The translations under genes and the position numbers were made by a program. From NCBI RefSeq assembly GCF_014645615.1, contig NZ_BMMB01000002.1, forward strand, positions 310,001-374,000: a stretch of DNA of 64,000 nucleotides, written 5' to 3'. Position 1 is the first letter of the stretch. Each line of letters begins with the position of its first letter. Shown here one piece after another: positions 1 through 9,972 of the stretch. This stretch comes from Paenibacillus hunanensis (GTDB taxonomy: Bacteria; Bacillota; Bacilli; Paenibacillales; Paenibacillaceae). A model generated the notes under the pieces. The model was not told the DNA's origin, did no database searches, and worked only from the letters and a program-made list of their open reading frames with translations.

Positions 1-381
1 GAAGTGGGCAAGCTGCATTATGGCATCAACGATCCGAACAGCCCGGACTTCAACAATCTGTCCGACTTTTATGTCAAAGACAATGTGATCGAGATGGCAA
101 TTCCCTGGATGCTGCTCGGCTTCATGGACCCAAGCAGTCATATGGCATGGGAGAATCCATACAAAGCCAAGGGCATCGCTCCACAGACCGTCGATGCCGT
201 CAAAGCCAGCCCAGTTGTAGTCGCCAAATCCAGCTCCGCCACTGCCCAGGCCCCACAATTCGGCAGCTACACCTGGCAATCCTGGAATGAGCCCGTAACC
301 CATGAACGCAAAAAGAAAAGCTACGACATCCTACAAAAAGCATTTGCTGAATACGCAGAACCTGCAAAGAAAAATGATTAA
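1..381 (+). CDS. C-terminal end of an unidentified protein (5' partial)
   Basis: The frame is open from the first base of the window and stops with TAA at 379-381, so 126 codons of a gene that begins outside are visible. The piece contains a hydrophobic stretch (VIEMAIPWMLLGFMDPS) followed by an Ala/Ser/Val-rich linker and a charged tail (ERKKKSYDILQKAF). The stretch resembles the last strands of DOMON- or CBM9-like beta domains that end some large extracellular Paenibacillus proteins; that is an inference from pattern only, and I do not name a function. A strong terminator follows 60 bases downstream, so the gene ends its transcription unit. Confidence 0.7.
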   Translation, partial: EVGKLHYGINDPNSPDFNNLSDFYVKDNVIEMAIPWMLLGFMDPSSHMAWENPYKAKGIAPQTVDAVKASPVVVAKSSSATAQAPQFGSYTWQSWNEPVTHERKKKSYDILQKAFAEYAEPAKKND

Positions 382-444
382 AACCATCCCTTTTCCAGGC
401 AATTAGCAACACAGAATGTACTCATCTATATCATTCAACTCTCC

Positions 445-490
445 ATACGCAGCCGGTATCCTGATAAACCGGCTGCGTATTTATTTTGTA
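445..490 (+). terminator. Rho-independent terminator
   Basis: A perfect 13-bp stem, bases 445-457 against 468-480 (ATACGCAGCCGGT), with a 10-base loop is followed by a T-rich run. It closes the unit ending at 381. Confidence 0.85.
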
Positions 491-597
491 TATTTATTTT
501 ATACATTCGCTTTATGTATCTATCTTACATATTCCCATTACTTCTTCCACCAACGCTTTTATATCCAAAGCATGTACACCACTTATGTATATCAGCA

Positions 598-730
598 GCA
601 CGGAACGAGGGGAAGGAAATAAGGGATAAGGGCGACTTTTGAGCACGGGAATCTACATTCACTCCTTATCCAGTAGATTTCTGTGCGAGACCGGAGCCCG
701 CTCCCTTATTCCTTCCCGGAGTGGTACCTG
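598..730 (+). repeat. Palindromic intergenic element, short form (copy A)
   Basis: Outer arms GGGAAGGAAATAAGGGA and TCCCTTATTCCTTCCC pair with a one-base bulge. Inside them GCACGGGAATCTAC pairs with GTAGATTTCTGTGC. The same layout recurs at 4762, 33047, 35035, 46182 and 48934. It sits between the terminator of the first gene and metY, in both of which no coding sequence is touched. The rest of the 382-968 gap holds the terminator at 445 and unremarkable AT-rich sequence. Confidence 0.85.
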
Positions 731-947
731 CTCCATCCCATAAATCTGCGCATACACCCTGGATATAGAAGCTCCCCCCAACCATTTGGATTTTCTATCA
801 GTTATAGAATATTCCACAAATCCCAATTTAGTTATTGAATAGTCGATTCGCTCGTGCGAGAATAGTTTCAATTCAACCGCTGACACCACATGACAGCATC
901 ACCATATAACCGGTTGGATCATGTCATACATGGCGCTATGATTTTGA

Positions 948-2264
<1,317 letters not shown>

Positions 2265-2352
2265 ACTATGGAATAGCTTGATGCTCTGATTCGAGCCTGT
2301 ACTTTTCAGACATGATAGCGAGAGAATACTTTCTAGAATTGCTGGAAACGAA

Positions 2353-2386
2353 AAAAAGGCGCTGATGTGATATCAGCGCCTTTTTA
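2353..2386. terminator. Bidirectional terminator between metY and the Nudix gene
   Basis: AAAAAGGCGCTGAT (2353-2366) pairs with ATCAGCGCCTTTTT (2372-2385). Runs of A and T on both sides let it serve the two convergent genes. Confidence 0.88.
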
Positions 2387-2474
2387 TGTTGAGATTATCT
2401 ATATACGGCTGGCCTTAATAAAAAAGCAGCTTGGCTGTGATCCTTCTGCTATCAAACATCGAACTTATTCATTA

Positions 2475-2936
2475 TCAACGATATACACCGCGTCGCCCTG
2501 CTACAAAATCAGCCAGCATATCGACATTTTGCTGATTAAATAAGGGCGGTGCATCTTCCGGTGCGAAAAAGCGCAGCTCCTTTGTCTCCTCGTTCGCAGT
2601 CAGCGGTTCGCCACCGACGATCTGGCAGACAAAGGCGGTCAGCATCGTTTGTGCTTCATCCCCATTGGGATATGTATAGTCATAGCGCGTGTATACGCCC
2701 TGTAAATAATCAACCTCGACGATATAGCCTGTTTCCTCCAGCACCTCGCGCAGTACAGTTTGCTCAGCGGATTCGCCTAGCTCCATAGCGCCGCCGGGGA
2801 AGCCCCATTGTCCGTTATCCTGACGCTTTTGCAATAAAAGCTGTCCCTGCTCATTTACAATAAGGGCACCGGCAAAATTCGTGAAAATTTTGGCGGTGCC
2901 TGTTTTGGAACGTATCCATCCGATATAGTTAGCCAT
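2475..2936 (-). CDS. Nudix hydrolase
   Basis: Hydrolyses a nucleoside diphosphate linked to another moiety; the substrate cannot be told from sequence. The Nudix box lies at residues 49-71: GGAMELGESAEQT followed by VLREVLEETG, with the REVLEE metal-binding core intact. At 153 aa it is a single-domain protein of normal size. The ATG at 2936 follows GGGAGGT at a good distance. The small HEMGH-motif gene lies 50 bases upstream on the same strand, so the two may share a transcript. Nothing in the context points to a pathway. Confidence 0.88.
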   Translation of the reverse strand: MANYIGWIRSKTGTAKIFTNFAGALIVNEQGQLLLQKRQDNGQWGFPGGAMELGESAEQTVLREVLEETGYIVEVDYLQGVYTRYDYTYPNGDEAQTMLTAFVCQIVGGEPLTANEETKELRFFAPEDAPPLFNQQNVDMLADFVAGRRGVYR

Positions 2937-2986
2937 CCGTACCTCCCGTTCGTTATACGAGTCATCATACGGTCATTGTAGGCGAT

Positions 2987-3472
2987 TCAAGCAATCACTT
3001 CAAGCTCGCCGCTGGCGGTTGTTGCTGCTTGGATTCGTTCATGGTAGGCTTCGAGCGAGCATTCTACAATTTTCTCAAATACAAAGCGATCGACCTCAGG
3101 AATTAGCTCGGACGCATAATCCCAAGCATTTTGTTCAATTCGCAGAGCGAGTCGTGCCGCCGCCAGTGGCTCTTCACAGCCATCCAGCTCATCCGATAGC
3201 TCCTCAAGCAACGGATCGTGCGCATGACCCATCTCGTGCGCCAAAATAATCATCACATAGTCATCTACCGAACGAAGTGAGCCGAAAATCTGAAAGCATT
3301 GCTCTTCGATCTCTTGCAAGTACAGGGTAATCATCCGGCTGCCCATTGAAAATTTGCCGCCGACTGAACGCGAACCGGGAAATTTCTTTCTGGTGCGAAC
3401 CCGAACATCACTGCTGGCACGATGAAGCAAGGTCTCAATGGTGGTTTTAACATGACGCTGGTTCACGGGCAT
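2987..3472 (-). CDS. Small HEMGH-motif protein, possible zinc metallopeptidase
   Basis: Unnamed 161-aa protein. Residues 79-83 form a gluzincin-type zinc motif (HEMGH, in ILAHEMGHAHD). Thirty residues later IEQNAWDYASELIP supplies a glutamate (E113) in the same setting as the third zinc ligand of ImmA/IrrE-type peptidases. These are visible residues; peptidase activity is an inference. There is no signal peptide or membrane segment, so it should be cytoplasmic. It starts 226 bases from the divergent SDR gene and probably leads a two-gene unit with the Nudix gene. It could also be a zinc-binding protein without protease activity. Confidence 0.72.
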   Translation of the reverse strand: MPVNQRHVKTTIETLLHRASSDVRVRTRKKFPGSRSVGGKFSMGSRMITLYLQEIEEQCFQIFGSLRSVDDYVMIILAHEMGHAHDPLLEELSDELDGCEEPLAAARLALRIEQNAWDYASELIPEVDRFVFEKIVECSLEAYHERIQAATTASGELEVIA

Positions 3473-3698
3473 CCCTACACTTTCCTGAAATTTGGTTCTG
3501 CGTTATTCATGTTTGTAACACTTCTCAACAGAACAACATTCAAACCATTATACAGGAATATGTCGGATTATGTAACCTAATAGTTTACCCTTTTGTTCAG
3601 AAAACGAAACCATTTTTTGCAATCCGGATAAGTAGTATAATAATCAGGCGCGGGCATGACCCGTTTGCGAACTTATATATTCAGGAGGCATTTATCAT

Positions 3699-4418
3699 AT
3701 GGAACTGACAAACAAGACCGCAATTATTACAGGTGCAGGTAAAGGAATCGGTAAAGCAACCGCAGAAGCACTCGCTGCCGAGGGCGTACAGCTCGGTCTA
3801 CTCGCTCGTACGGCTAGCGATCTGGAGCAGCTCCAGCAGGATCTGAGCAGCCGTTACGGTGTGAAAGTATTCACTGCTACAGCTGATGTCGCCAATTCCA
3901 CAGAGGTTCGTGCTGCTGTCTCCTCGCTAGCAAGCTCACTTGGGCGCGTAGACATTCTGATCAATAACGCCGGTACAGGCGCATTTGCCAAAATGGTCGA
4001 CATGGACCCTGAACAATGGGAGCAAATCATCCGCGTCAACCTGATGGGCGCGTATTATGTTACTCACGAGTTGCTGCCAGGTATGCTAGAGCAACAAAGC
4101 GGTGATATCGTGAATATCGCTTCAACCGCTGGCGAACGCGGCTTTGCCACAGGCTCCGCTTACTGCGCATCCAAATTCGCCCTGCTCGGCATGACCGAAG
4201 CCCTCATGCAAGAAGTACGCAAATCCAACATCCGCGTAACTGCCCTAACACCAAGCACCGTCAACACCCCACTGGCAGTCAACGCAGGTCTACCGATCGG
4301 TGATGAAGACCGCATGATGCAAGCCGAAGACGTAGCCCAGCTCGTACTCGCAGGCTTAAAGCTCCCTTCCCGCGTCGTCTTAAAATCTGCCGGCATCTGG
4401 ACAAACAACCCGCAGTAA
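3699..4418 (+). CDS. Short-chain dehydrogenase/reductase (FabG/YoxD-like)
   Basis: NAD(P)-dependent oxidoreductase of the classical SDR family, 239 aa, cytoplasmic. All family landmarks are present: cofactor glycine motif TGAGKGIG (residues 11-18), NNAG (89-92), catalytic Ser142, and Y155-x3-K159 in YCASK. The closest pattern I recall is Bacillus YoxD, annotated as 3-oxoacyl-ACP reductase-like, but the substrate is not determined by these motifs. AGGAGG at 3682-3687 precedes the ATG. A TATAAT-like -10 lies near 3638. The gene is single; the following 820 bases are non-coding and rich in palindromes. Confidence 0.9.
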   Translation: MELTNKTAIITGAGKGIGKATAEALAAEGVQLGLLARTASDLEQLQQDLSSRYGVKVFTATADVANSTEVRAAVSSLASSLGRVDILINNAGTGAFAKMVDMDPEQWEQIIRVNLMGAYYVTHELLPGMLEQQSGDIVNIASTAGERGFATGSAYCASKFALLGMTEALMQEVRKSNIRVTALTPSTVNTPLAVNAGLPIGDEDRMMQAEDVAQLVLAGLKLPSRVVLKSAGIWTNNPQ

Positions 4419-4542
4419 GAAAAATCAAAAAGCTATAAGGTTGTTACTTAACGGCTACTCCCCCTCAAAAGTTTAAAGTTTTGCGCTCGTGGCATATGAG
4501 CTACCAAATGAGATTGATCCTGAATTAATCCGATGTATTTTC

Positions 4543-4584
4543 GCTCTAGCTGAGCGTTTGCGAAAGCAAAAACTCAGCTAGAGC
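4543..4584. repeat. Long hairpin with a GAAA-type loop
   Basis: GCTCTAGCTGAG (4543-4554) pairs perfectly with CTCAGCTAGAGC (4573-4584). Inside, TTTGC and GCAAA close a GAAA tetraloop, and ATGTA/TACAT can extend the base. There is no T run after it, so it is not an ordinary terminator of the SDR gene. A weaker palindrome (TCAATTTA/TAAATTGA) follows at 4621-4641. Confidence 0.6.
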
Positions 4585-4682
4585 TTACATATAACAGAAT
4601 TATTTAAATAGCTAGCTAGATCAATTTAATAGCTAAATTGATTAAAAAAGAAGTCATTACTAAAAAAACACTATACTTGAGC

Positions 4683-4735
4683 AGTAAGATATTTTGCCCC
4701 ATAAAAATCACTTTCCATTGACCCCCGTGTTATGT
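4683..4735 (-). repeat. Decayed fragment of the long palindromic element (copy G)
   Basis: This stretch matches, with several substitutions, only the internal module of the long form (AAGATATTTTGC ... AAAAATCACTTTCCATTGA ... CCGTGTTA) as seen at 33150-33195 and 46270-46325. The outer arms are missing. It lies 27 bases before the complete copy B and in the opposite orientation. Confidence 0.65.
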
Positions 4736-4761
4736 ATTAATTATTAACGAGCATGATGCAA

Positions 4762-4969
4762 GCACCACAGAACGGAGGCAAGGAAATAAGGGAAAAGGAC
4801 GACTTACAGTGTTAGCGATTTTCTAACACGGGGTTCAATGAAGAGTGATTTTTGCGAAGCAAAATATCTTACAGCTTTGGAGCCGCGGGAATCTTCATTT
4901 ACACCCCATTCCAAAAGATTCCCGCGGCTCCACCCGAGTCCGTTCCCTTATTCCTTGCCGGAGTGGTGC
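4762..4969 (+). repeat. Palindromic intergenic element, long form (copy B)
   Basis: The ends GCACCAC and GTGGTGC are inverted copies. The arms GGCAAGGAAATAAGGGAA and TTCCCTTATTCCTTGCC pair with a bulge. The inner stem GGAGCCGCGGGAATCTT / AAGATTCCCGCGGCTCC is a perfect 17 bp. Between the left arm and the inner stem lies an extra module (about 4805-4878) with two small hairpins, GTGTTAG/CTAACAC and TTTTGC/GCAAAA. Long open frames across it are shadows. Confidence 0.88.
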
Positions 4970-5238
4970 CCCCATTTCACATTAAAATCATTCAAGAAAC
5001 CTACTATATCCTTTGGACATTCTCATCTCTTTTATATGCTTATGTCTTTGTATTTCAGCCCCTGCCTCTATACTTCCAAACACCCCCACAAAACATTGCA
5101 CAACACCACTCTGTCCCTCCCTCCACCCAGCAAAACTTTAAAATTTGCACAATTCATCACTTCCAAGCTACCTCTCCAAACACAATTCAGGTATAGTAGA
5201 AGTTACTGTAATTTATTTCCTGATGAGGAGTGTACAGC

Positions 5239-5838
5239 ATGAGATCAATCTGCGTATTCGCCGGTTCCGGCACAGGACATCATCCCGACTATATGGAGCA
5301 GGCTGCACGTCTGGGCAGTCATATCGCTGGACTTGGCTATCAGCTAATCTATGGTGGATCACGCTTAGGTTTGATGGGTGCAGTAGCCGATGCGGCGCTC
5401 GCTTCTGGCGGTAAGGTAATAGGTATTATGCCAGAGGGTCTGTTGCATGGCGAGCGTGCGCATCAGGGATTAACCGAGCTCATTCGTGTAGGCAGCATGC
5501 ATGAACGTAAAGCGATGATGCAGCAAACCGCAGACGCGTTTATCTCGTTACCCGGTGGTCTGGGCACATTAGAAGAGCTATTCGAGGTGCTGTGCTGGTC
5601 ACAAATTGGCATCCATAATAAGCCGCTTGGCCTGTACAATATTCGCGGGTATTATGAGCCACTGCTCCAGATGCTTCAGCATAGTGTGCAGGAGGGCTTT
5701 ACCGGTGCCAGCTGCATGCAGCGTTTATTCATATCGACCGATCCGAAGGAGCTAATTCAGGCGGTTAGTCACGAACTGCCGCCTACTGCCGATCTGCGCT
5801 GGAAAGCAGCGGACGATCAAGCCGATCAGCTAGAATAG
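5239..5838 (+). CDS. LOG family protein (TIGR00730 Rossmann fold)
   Basis: Family members release the base from nucleoside 5'-monophosphates (cytokinin-activating type phosphoribohydrolase) or are annotated as lysine-decarboxylase-like by old error. The 199-aa protein carries the nucleotide-binding PGGLGTLEE motif at residues 105-113 and the upstream MHERK (R90) that helps form the active site. It matches Bacillus YvdD in size. GAGGAG at 5225-5230 is 8 bases before the ATG at 5239, which is preferred over the GTG at 5230 that overlaps the ribosome site. The gene is single, with its own terminator. The actual substrate in this organism is unknown. Confidence 0.9.
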   Translation: MRSICVFAGSGTGHHPDYMEQAARLGSHIAGLGYQLIYGGSRLGLMGAVADAALASGGKVIGIMPEGLLHGERAHQGLTELIRVGSMHERKAMMQQTADAFISLPGGLGTLEELFEVLCWSQIGIHNKPLGLYNIRGYYEPLLQMLQHSVQEGFTGASCMQRLFISTDPKELIQAVSHELPPTADLRWKAADDQADQLE

Positions 5839-5893
5839 CCCAGCGGTAGGTTGTACCTTGATGCCGACTCAGCACTACATCCGTTTGAAAAAT

Positions 5894-5937
5894 AAAGCGG
5901 GCTTCCCCATCTCATATGATGAGGAAGCCCGCTTTTT
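5894..5937. terminator. Terminator shared by the LOG gene and the chemoreceptor gene
   Basis: AAAGCGGGCTTCC (5894-5906) pairs with GGAAGCCCGCTTT (5923-5935). T runs on both strands suit the convergent genes. Confidence 0.85.
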
Positions 5938-6124
5938 CGCTATGATATGATCCCTCTATGCTGAATCATCTGTTACTATCCTATATCTATTACTGTCCTA
6001 TCGTTGTTCCTGCATATCATGTACTTTGAGTGCGTTTCGATATCATTCCTCGCCATTCACAGCAACTGATCATCATTGATGGTCAGCAGTCATGATTGAT
6101 AGCTAGCAGTCATGCGAAGATAGA

Positions 6125-7831
6125 TTATGTCAGCACACGAGACACAGCATGCTGTAGCTGCGACGACATCGCATCCAGCTCCTCTGAGCCTGCTGCCAGA
6201 TTTTCCAACTCTCCAGCAGCTGTCTCCGATACCTCCAGCACCTGACGCGAAGCACTTAACGTATGCTCCATTGTGCTTTCCAGCTGATTCAGCATCTGCT
6301 TCACCTCGCGCGCATGTTCGACCTTTTGCTTGGCGATTACCGATACTTCCTGAATACTTGCCGATGTCGTACCAATCGCGCCCCAGATCGCTTCCAATGC
6401 TTCTTCTGACGATTTGGCAGCAATTCTGCCTTCTTCTAGCTGGGTACGGCCATTATTCAGCATATCGATGGCCTGTGTGAGGGAATCACTGATTTTGCTT
6501 GTAAAATCTTCTACAGCGCCTGCACCCTCACTCGCTTGCTCAGCCAGTATACGTACCTCGGAAGCGACGACAGCAAAGCCGCGGCCTGCCTCGCCTGCAC
6601 GAGCTGCCTCGATCGAAGCATTAAGGGCAAGCAGATTGGTCGAGCGGGCAATACCAGAGATCGTTGCCGCAATCTGGCGAATCTCCTGGGAGTACTCCTG
6701 TAGCTTACCTACGATCTGTGCATTTTGCTGTGATGTCTGAGCGAAGGTTTCCAGTGCCTGAATCGTCTGCTCCATCGTTTCTTTACCACGCAGCGCCGTT
6801 TCCTGCGTATATTGCGAATCCTGCACAGCACCATCTACTCGCAGTGCTGCCTGTGAGATCAGAGTAGACAGTAAGTTCACGGTATGAACGGATTGCTGGA
6901 CGACCGTATGACCGGTACGTGCATTGTCGTTCATTTCCTTATTACTCAGCACGACCTGACTGTAGGAGCTGCTCATCTCCTCCAGCGAGCGTGAGAACTG
7001 CTCCGAAGACGCACTAATACTATTAGCTGTTGTGTACATATTTTGACGGATATCCTGCATAAGTGAACCCAGATTTTCCATCATCCCCTGAATGGCAGTA
7101 GACAGACGTCCAATCTCGTCCCGACTCTGTACTTTGGGCAATTCCACCTGCAAGCTACCGCCTGCAACCTGCTCTGCTGCACGGGTGATCATAACGAGCG
7201 GACGCAACAGGCGACGGGTCAGCAGCCAGATCACCAGAATCGCAGCAATGACCTCAATCGCAATGAACACCATAATGTTATTACGGAAGTGTGCAGTGGC
7301 CTGCTCATACGGTGCATTAGGCACGCCAACATACCAGATCCCAATGATCTGGCCGGATGCATCTTGGAGTGGAACATAGGCTGCCTGATTCGTATGACCG
7401 ACCACTTCAGCTACGCCCATATACGATTGACCCTGCTTCAATACGATGTTACCGACCTTTTCGGAAATTTGCGTTCCGACTGCACGGCTGCCATCTTCCT
7501 TCACTACATTGGTTGCAATGCGTGTATCATTTTGGAATAGCGTGGCGGTATCACCTGTCTTTTGACCGAATGTATCCAGCCATTCCATATTATTATTCAT
7601 TATGGTTGTGCCTTTATACAGCTTTTCTCCCTGAATCGACCATTCCCCGGGATACAGGGCATCCAATAGCAGCAATCCGGTATCCAAATCGCCTTGTAGC
7701 TTTTTCTGCGCTGCCTGTTGTAGCTGTGTACTTGCCTGTTGCACAGCATAATAGCCCAGCAATCCACTTCCTAGCAGGATCACCAGACAGACTGATAATA
7801 TAATCTTAGCCTTAAAACTCATCTTTCCCAT
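6125..7831 (-). CDS. Methyl-accepting chemotaxis protein with a Cache sensor
   Basis: Transmembrane chemoreceptor, 568 aa. Order: short cytoplasmic start; membrane segment about residues 8-30 ([21 protein letters not shown]); an extracellular single-Cache domain to about residue 185 ([28 protein letters not shown]); second membrane segment ([18 protein letters not shown]); HAMP; then the signalling rod. The hairpin tip is the highly conserved [20 protein letters not shown] and the protein-interaction region [12 protein letters not shown]. The ligand is not predictable; this Cache type often binds small organic acids (family knowledge). No che genes are near, so it is an orphan receptor feeding the main chemotaxis machinery. 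Start chosen at the first ATG after AGGAG; an ATG three codons later is possible. Confidence 0.93.
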   Translation of the reverse strand: MGKMSFKAKIILSVCLVILLGSGLLGYYAVQQASTQLQQAAQKKLQGDLDTGLLLLDALYPGEWSIQGEKLYKGTTIMNNNMEWLDTFGQKTGDTATLFQNDTRIATNVVKEDGSRAVGTQISEKVGNIVLKQGQSYMGVAEVVGHTNQAAYVPLQDASGQIIGIWYVGVPNAPYEQATAHFRNNIMVFIAIEVIAAILVIWLLTRRLLRPLVMITRAAEQVAGGSLQVELPKVQSRDEIGRLSTAIQGMMENLGSLMQDIRQNMYTTANSISASSEQFSRSLEEMSSSYSQVVLSNKEMNDNARTGHTVVQQSVHTVNLLSTLISQAALRVDGAVQDSQYTQETALRGKETMEQTIQALETFAQTSQQNAQIVGKLQEYSQEIRQIAATISGIARSTNLLALNASIEAARAGEAGRGFAVVASEVRILAEQASEGAGAVEDFTSKISDSLTQAIDMLNNGRTQLEEGRIAAKSSEEALEAIWGAIGTTSASIQEVSVIAKQKVEHAREVKQMLNQLESTMEHTLSASRQVLEVSETAAGELENLAAGSEELDAMSSQLQHAVSRVLT

Positions 7832-8120
7832 CTCTTCGATAACTCTCCTGTCTTATTAATGCTATATCATGATTGCATGCCGCAGAAGAACGATAATACA
7901 CTTTGCGGACCGATCAGATCGCCTCAGTCATCATGTATGCCTGAATAAGTTCGTAAAAGTGACTGACTGTTCATTTATCGGACGAGAGTGGTCGCTAAGT
8001 TAATATATTTAGTTAAAATTTTGATTTTTTTCATGAAATAATTTATTTATTTTCAGCAAATCCTCCCTCTACATATCCAGTATGTCCATTCTCTTGCTCT
8101 ATGTACAATTACATACATAC

Positions 8121-8158
8121 AAAAAAGCCCAAACCTCCGATCACTCGGCGTTCAGGCT
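8121..8158 (-). terminator. Terminator downstream of the pucR-like gene
   Basis: Read on the minus strand, AGCCT...CCGA pairs with TCGG...GGGCT and runs into TTTTTT. It lies about 210 bases beyond the end of the PucR-family gene. The rest of the 540-base gap 7832-8371 is AT-rich and shows no gene or clear signal. Confidence 0.6.
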
Positions 8159-8371
8159 GGTTCATCACGTAGTTGCATTTCTCTACGCTATTTAGAAATT
8201 CTTGCTTTGTACATCTTGGTATTCCATTGAAAACTTCATGCTTCAAGCTCCATGAAAATTCGACCTGTTGATCCTATTACATACGATCTATATTACATAC
8301 GCTCACTATCATATCTTTACTGTTGTTCGTATAATCTAATCGCTTAAAGCTAGACAGCCCTTATCTAATGC

Positions 8372-9910
8372 TCAATCCGGACGCTCTAGCAAATAATAAT
8401 AGATCAGACACAGATGACATACAAACTGCTCATGCGCATCATTCAGATCAAAGCCCGCAATCTCGCGAATACGCTCCAGCCGATATTTGACCGAATTGCG
8501 ATGAATGAATAGCTGTGCCGCTGTATCCATCAGACTGCCACGACTTTCTAAGTAAAAGAATAGCGTTCGCAGCAGATCACTATTATGCTCCTCATCGTAT
8601 TGCTTGAGTTTACCAAGCTTACGATCAAATAGCTCACCAAAGCCACGCTCATCCACCGTTGCACGCAGCAAATGATAAATCTCAATATCCTTGTATGCTG
8701 TCATCGCACCACCGCCACTCAAGCGGCTGGAAATAGATAGCGAGTGCCTTGCCTCACTGTAGCTCTCGTGAATATCCCACAGCCAGGTCGGACGTCCAAT
8801 GCCCGCGCGATATCCAGTGAGCATCCCCTGACGATCCTCCAGCCAGCCGCCTACAATCGTTGTCCACGGAATAAGCTCCTGCTTACGCCGTGCCTCATGC
8901 TCATCGGCAGCAGCAGGCGTGGGGAGGAACAGAATCGCACGATTACTGCGAAACTCCACATGCGGACGGACTCCATAGCGAGCTGCTTCCGGCTCCAGCA
9001 ATTGACTGATCCATTCTTCTTCTGGTGCAGTCTGCCCCTCAATTACGGCAACCTCCCATAGCTGAGATGGGTCCATACCAAGCTGACGACCGCGCTGCTC
9101 GACCTCATGACGCGGTGGTGTAGGTGGTGTCATCAGCTCGTCGATAAAGTTGCCCCGCAGCCGATGCCCGGTGTCCATAATAATTCGGTTACGCATCAGC
9201 TCCAGTGCCAGTACAAGCCGTGCCTGCTCGATGCCCGTTTCCTCCAGCGTATCGAGCGTTTCCTTATCTACGATCAAGGTGGCTACATTCCGACGATCCA
9301 CCTGAATCGTTCGACGTAGCGGATGGATTGCATGACGATAATCCCAGCCAGCTGGAGAAGCCACAATCGTTGCGCCACTATTATCAATCACTGCAACCGG
9401 GGCTTTCAGCAAGCCGGACACATGATCATTTACCGCCTGAATACCGATATTTTCAAGCACCATGGCGGTCAGCTTACGGTAGACATCATCTGAATGCTGC
9501 TCTGCCACCGCCTGTCGGCTCACAATACGCGCTGACACCGCTTGAATAATTGCCGCATAATTCGTGCCATCCGGTAGCTCCAGCACAGGGAAGCCGTATT
9601 GCTCACTCGCCTGAACCGCCTCCATCGGCAGCACAGGTAAATAGCCATCTGGCTTGATCGCCAGACCTGCCGCTCCAAGTCCAGCCAGTGTTCGGATCAT
9701 ATGTGCTAGCCATGAAGGCTGATCACGTAAGCTATATCCGCTCGTCATAAGCAGCATGCCCGGCTTCACGCCCTGCTCCGGTTCGGGCAGCTCTAGTATA
9801 TCGATTCCCTGTACAGCGCGCTTCAGCCCCTGTGCACCGCTAATCACGGACGCCCCCTGCATAATCGGCAGCTGTAGCAATTCACGTACGGTCATTTCTA
9901 TTGTTGTCAT
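8372..9910 (-). CDS. PucR-family transcriptional regulator
   Basis: DNA-binding regulator, 512 aa. An N-terminal PucR ligand domain occupies about residues 1-130 (VRELLQLPIMQGA, ILELPEPEQGVKPGMLLMTS). A central GGDEF-like region without a catalytic motif follows. The C-terminal helix-turn-helix (TAAQLFIHRNSVKYRLERI) is typical of the PucR/CdaR group. PucR of Bacillus controls purine breakdown; relatives control amino-acid or peptide use, so the effector here is open. The gene lies 62 bases downstream of the COG2309-type gene on the same strand and probably shares its transcript, which makes that enzyme the natural target. No purine-catabolic genes are nearby. The ribosome site is weak. Confidence 0.85.
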   Translation of the reverse strand: MTTIEMTVRELLQLPIMQGASVISGAQGLKRAVQGIDILELPEPEQGVKPGMLLMTSGYSLRDQPSWLAHMIRTLAGLGAAGLAIKPDGYLPVLPMEAVQASEQYGFPVLELPDGTNYAAIIQAVSARIVSRQAVAEQHSDDVYRKLTAMVLENIGIQAVNDHVSGLLKAPVAVIDNSGATIVASPAGWDYRHAIHPLRRTIQVDRRNVATLIVDKETLDTLEETGIEQARLVLALELMRNRIIMDTGHRLRGNFIDELMTPPTPPRHEVEQRGRQLGMDPSQLWEVAVIEGQTAPEEEWISQLLEPEAARYGVRPHVEFRSNRAILFLPTPAAADEHEARRKQELIPWTTIVGGWLEDRQGMLTGYRAGIGRPTWLWDIHESYSEARHSLSISSRLSGGGAMTAYKDIEIYHLLRATVDERGFGELFDRKLGKLKQYDEEHNSDLLRTLFFYLESRGSLMDTAAQLFIHRNSVKYRLERIREIAGFDLNDAHEQFVCHLCLIYYYLLERPD

Positions 9911-9972
9911 TTCGGTTCACCGCCATTACATCCATTCATTACAGTCTGCGCTATCCAGTACACGATGCAGAC

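Noticed and set aside
4838..5242. Overlapping open frames of 114 and 134 codons before the LOG gene
   Set aside because: They run through the palindromic element and a low-complexity C-rich stretch, with no ribosome site and no protein-like composition.
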